This document shows, in pieces, positions 55,835 through 55,945 of a stretch of 55,945 nt of DNA. The notes under the pieces are model-generated. The model saw nothing but the letters and a program-made list of their open reading frames with translations, was not told the origin of the DNA and searched no databases. Within the stretch, counting starts at the first letter, position 1. Each line of letters begins with the position of its first letter. The position numbers and the translations under genes are program-made. Source of the stretch: Bacteroidales bacterium (GTDB lineage: Bacteria; Bacteroidota; Bacteroidia; Bacteroidales; VadinHA17); the NCBI GenBank assembly GCA_003141715.1, contig PLNF01000078.1:7011-62955 (forward strand). Direction: 5' to 3'.

Positions 55835-55945
55835 ATGAAAAAACAGATTTTCTTTCAGGTAGCAATAATTGCTTTTATCGTTTCATTATTCTCCGGCAGA
55901 AATGATTGCTTGCAGGCTCAAACTGCGATTCCTGATTCATCAAAA
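55835..55945 (+). CDS. Exported protein, N-terminal fragment (cut by window edge)
   Basis: The last 37 codons of the window encode MKKQIFFQVAIIAFIVSLFS and then GRNDCLQAQTAIPDSSK: a basic start, a hydrophobic core and a likely signal peptidase site after LQAQ. The mature part is too short to assign. It is too short for the ORF track. It lies divergent from the second TIR-TPR gene. Confidence 0.7.
   Translation, partial: MKKQIFFQVAIIAFIVSLFSGRNDCLQAQTAIPDSSK

Overview
The window comes from a Bacteroidota chromosome, probably an environmental Bacteroidales or Marinilabiliales-like organism. The evidence is a SusC/SusD pair, a type IX secretion (T9SS) C-terminal sorting domain, several promoters with the Bacteroidota -7 motif TAnnTTTG, a short adenylate kinase, a LysS with a C-terminal extension, and many short palindromic or CACAAAGG-type intergenic repeats. 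No rRNA, tRNA, CRISPR array, intact insertion sequence or prophage was seen.

Layout. (1) 1-5.6 kb: the 3' part of a giant secreted T9SS protein (PKD-like and SprB repeats, a metzincin-type protease, Big_5-like domains, IPT, a YVTN beta-propeller and a sorting domain). (2) 5.75-13.5 kb: a signalling island. Its minus-strand operon encodes a SiaB-SiaC kinase/substrate fusion, a RyR-SpoIIE/PP2C phosphatase and a membrane TIR-TPR protein. Divergent from it is a 1028-aa ABCG-like transporter with TerB-like and FHA-like N-terminal regions. (3) 13.5-20 kb: a minus-strand run of fucI, a small membrane protein, fucK, a D-amino-acid transaminase and lysS. (4) 20-32.6 kb: mostly housekeeping genes: lipA-lipB-recJ, an outer-membrane gene pair, purE, hpt, adk, obgE, a PAP2 phosphatase, lplA, plsC and an unknown gene. 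(5) 33-39.6 kb: an APC permease, then parE-parC-aroK. (6) 39.7-45.8 kb: a translationally coupled pair, an NTT/MFS-like transporter with an alpha-helical repeat tail and an nSTAND1-like NTPase with WD40 repeats. (7) 46-53.7 kb: gpmI, a DUF3109 protein and a SusC/SusD pair. (8) 53.9-55.9 kb: a second TIR-TPR gene, about 90% identical to the first and sharing its 3' palindromic repeat, then the first 37 codons of an exported protein.

The most novel region is the signalling island. In known Sia pathways a kinase (SiaB) and a PP2C phosphatase (SiaA) act on a small phosphoprotein (SiaC). Here kinase and substrate are one polypeptide. The phosphatase carries RyR-type domains in place of a membrane sensor, a TIR-TPR membrane protein is co-transcribed, and no diguanylate cyclase (SiaD) is visible. 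I infer a modified partner-switch circuit that may respond to a nucleotide-type signal and may act on the ABC transporter or the TIR protein. The NTT-like/STAND-WD40 pair and the second TIR-TPR gene add further conflict-system-like domains. Family calls are from motifs read by eye; no database search was run.
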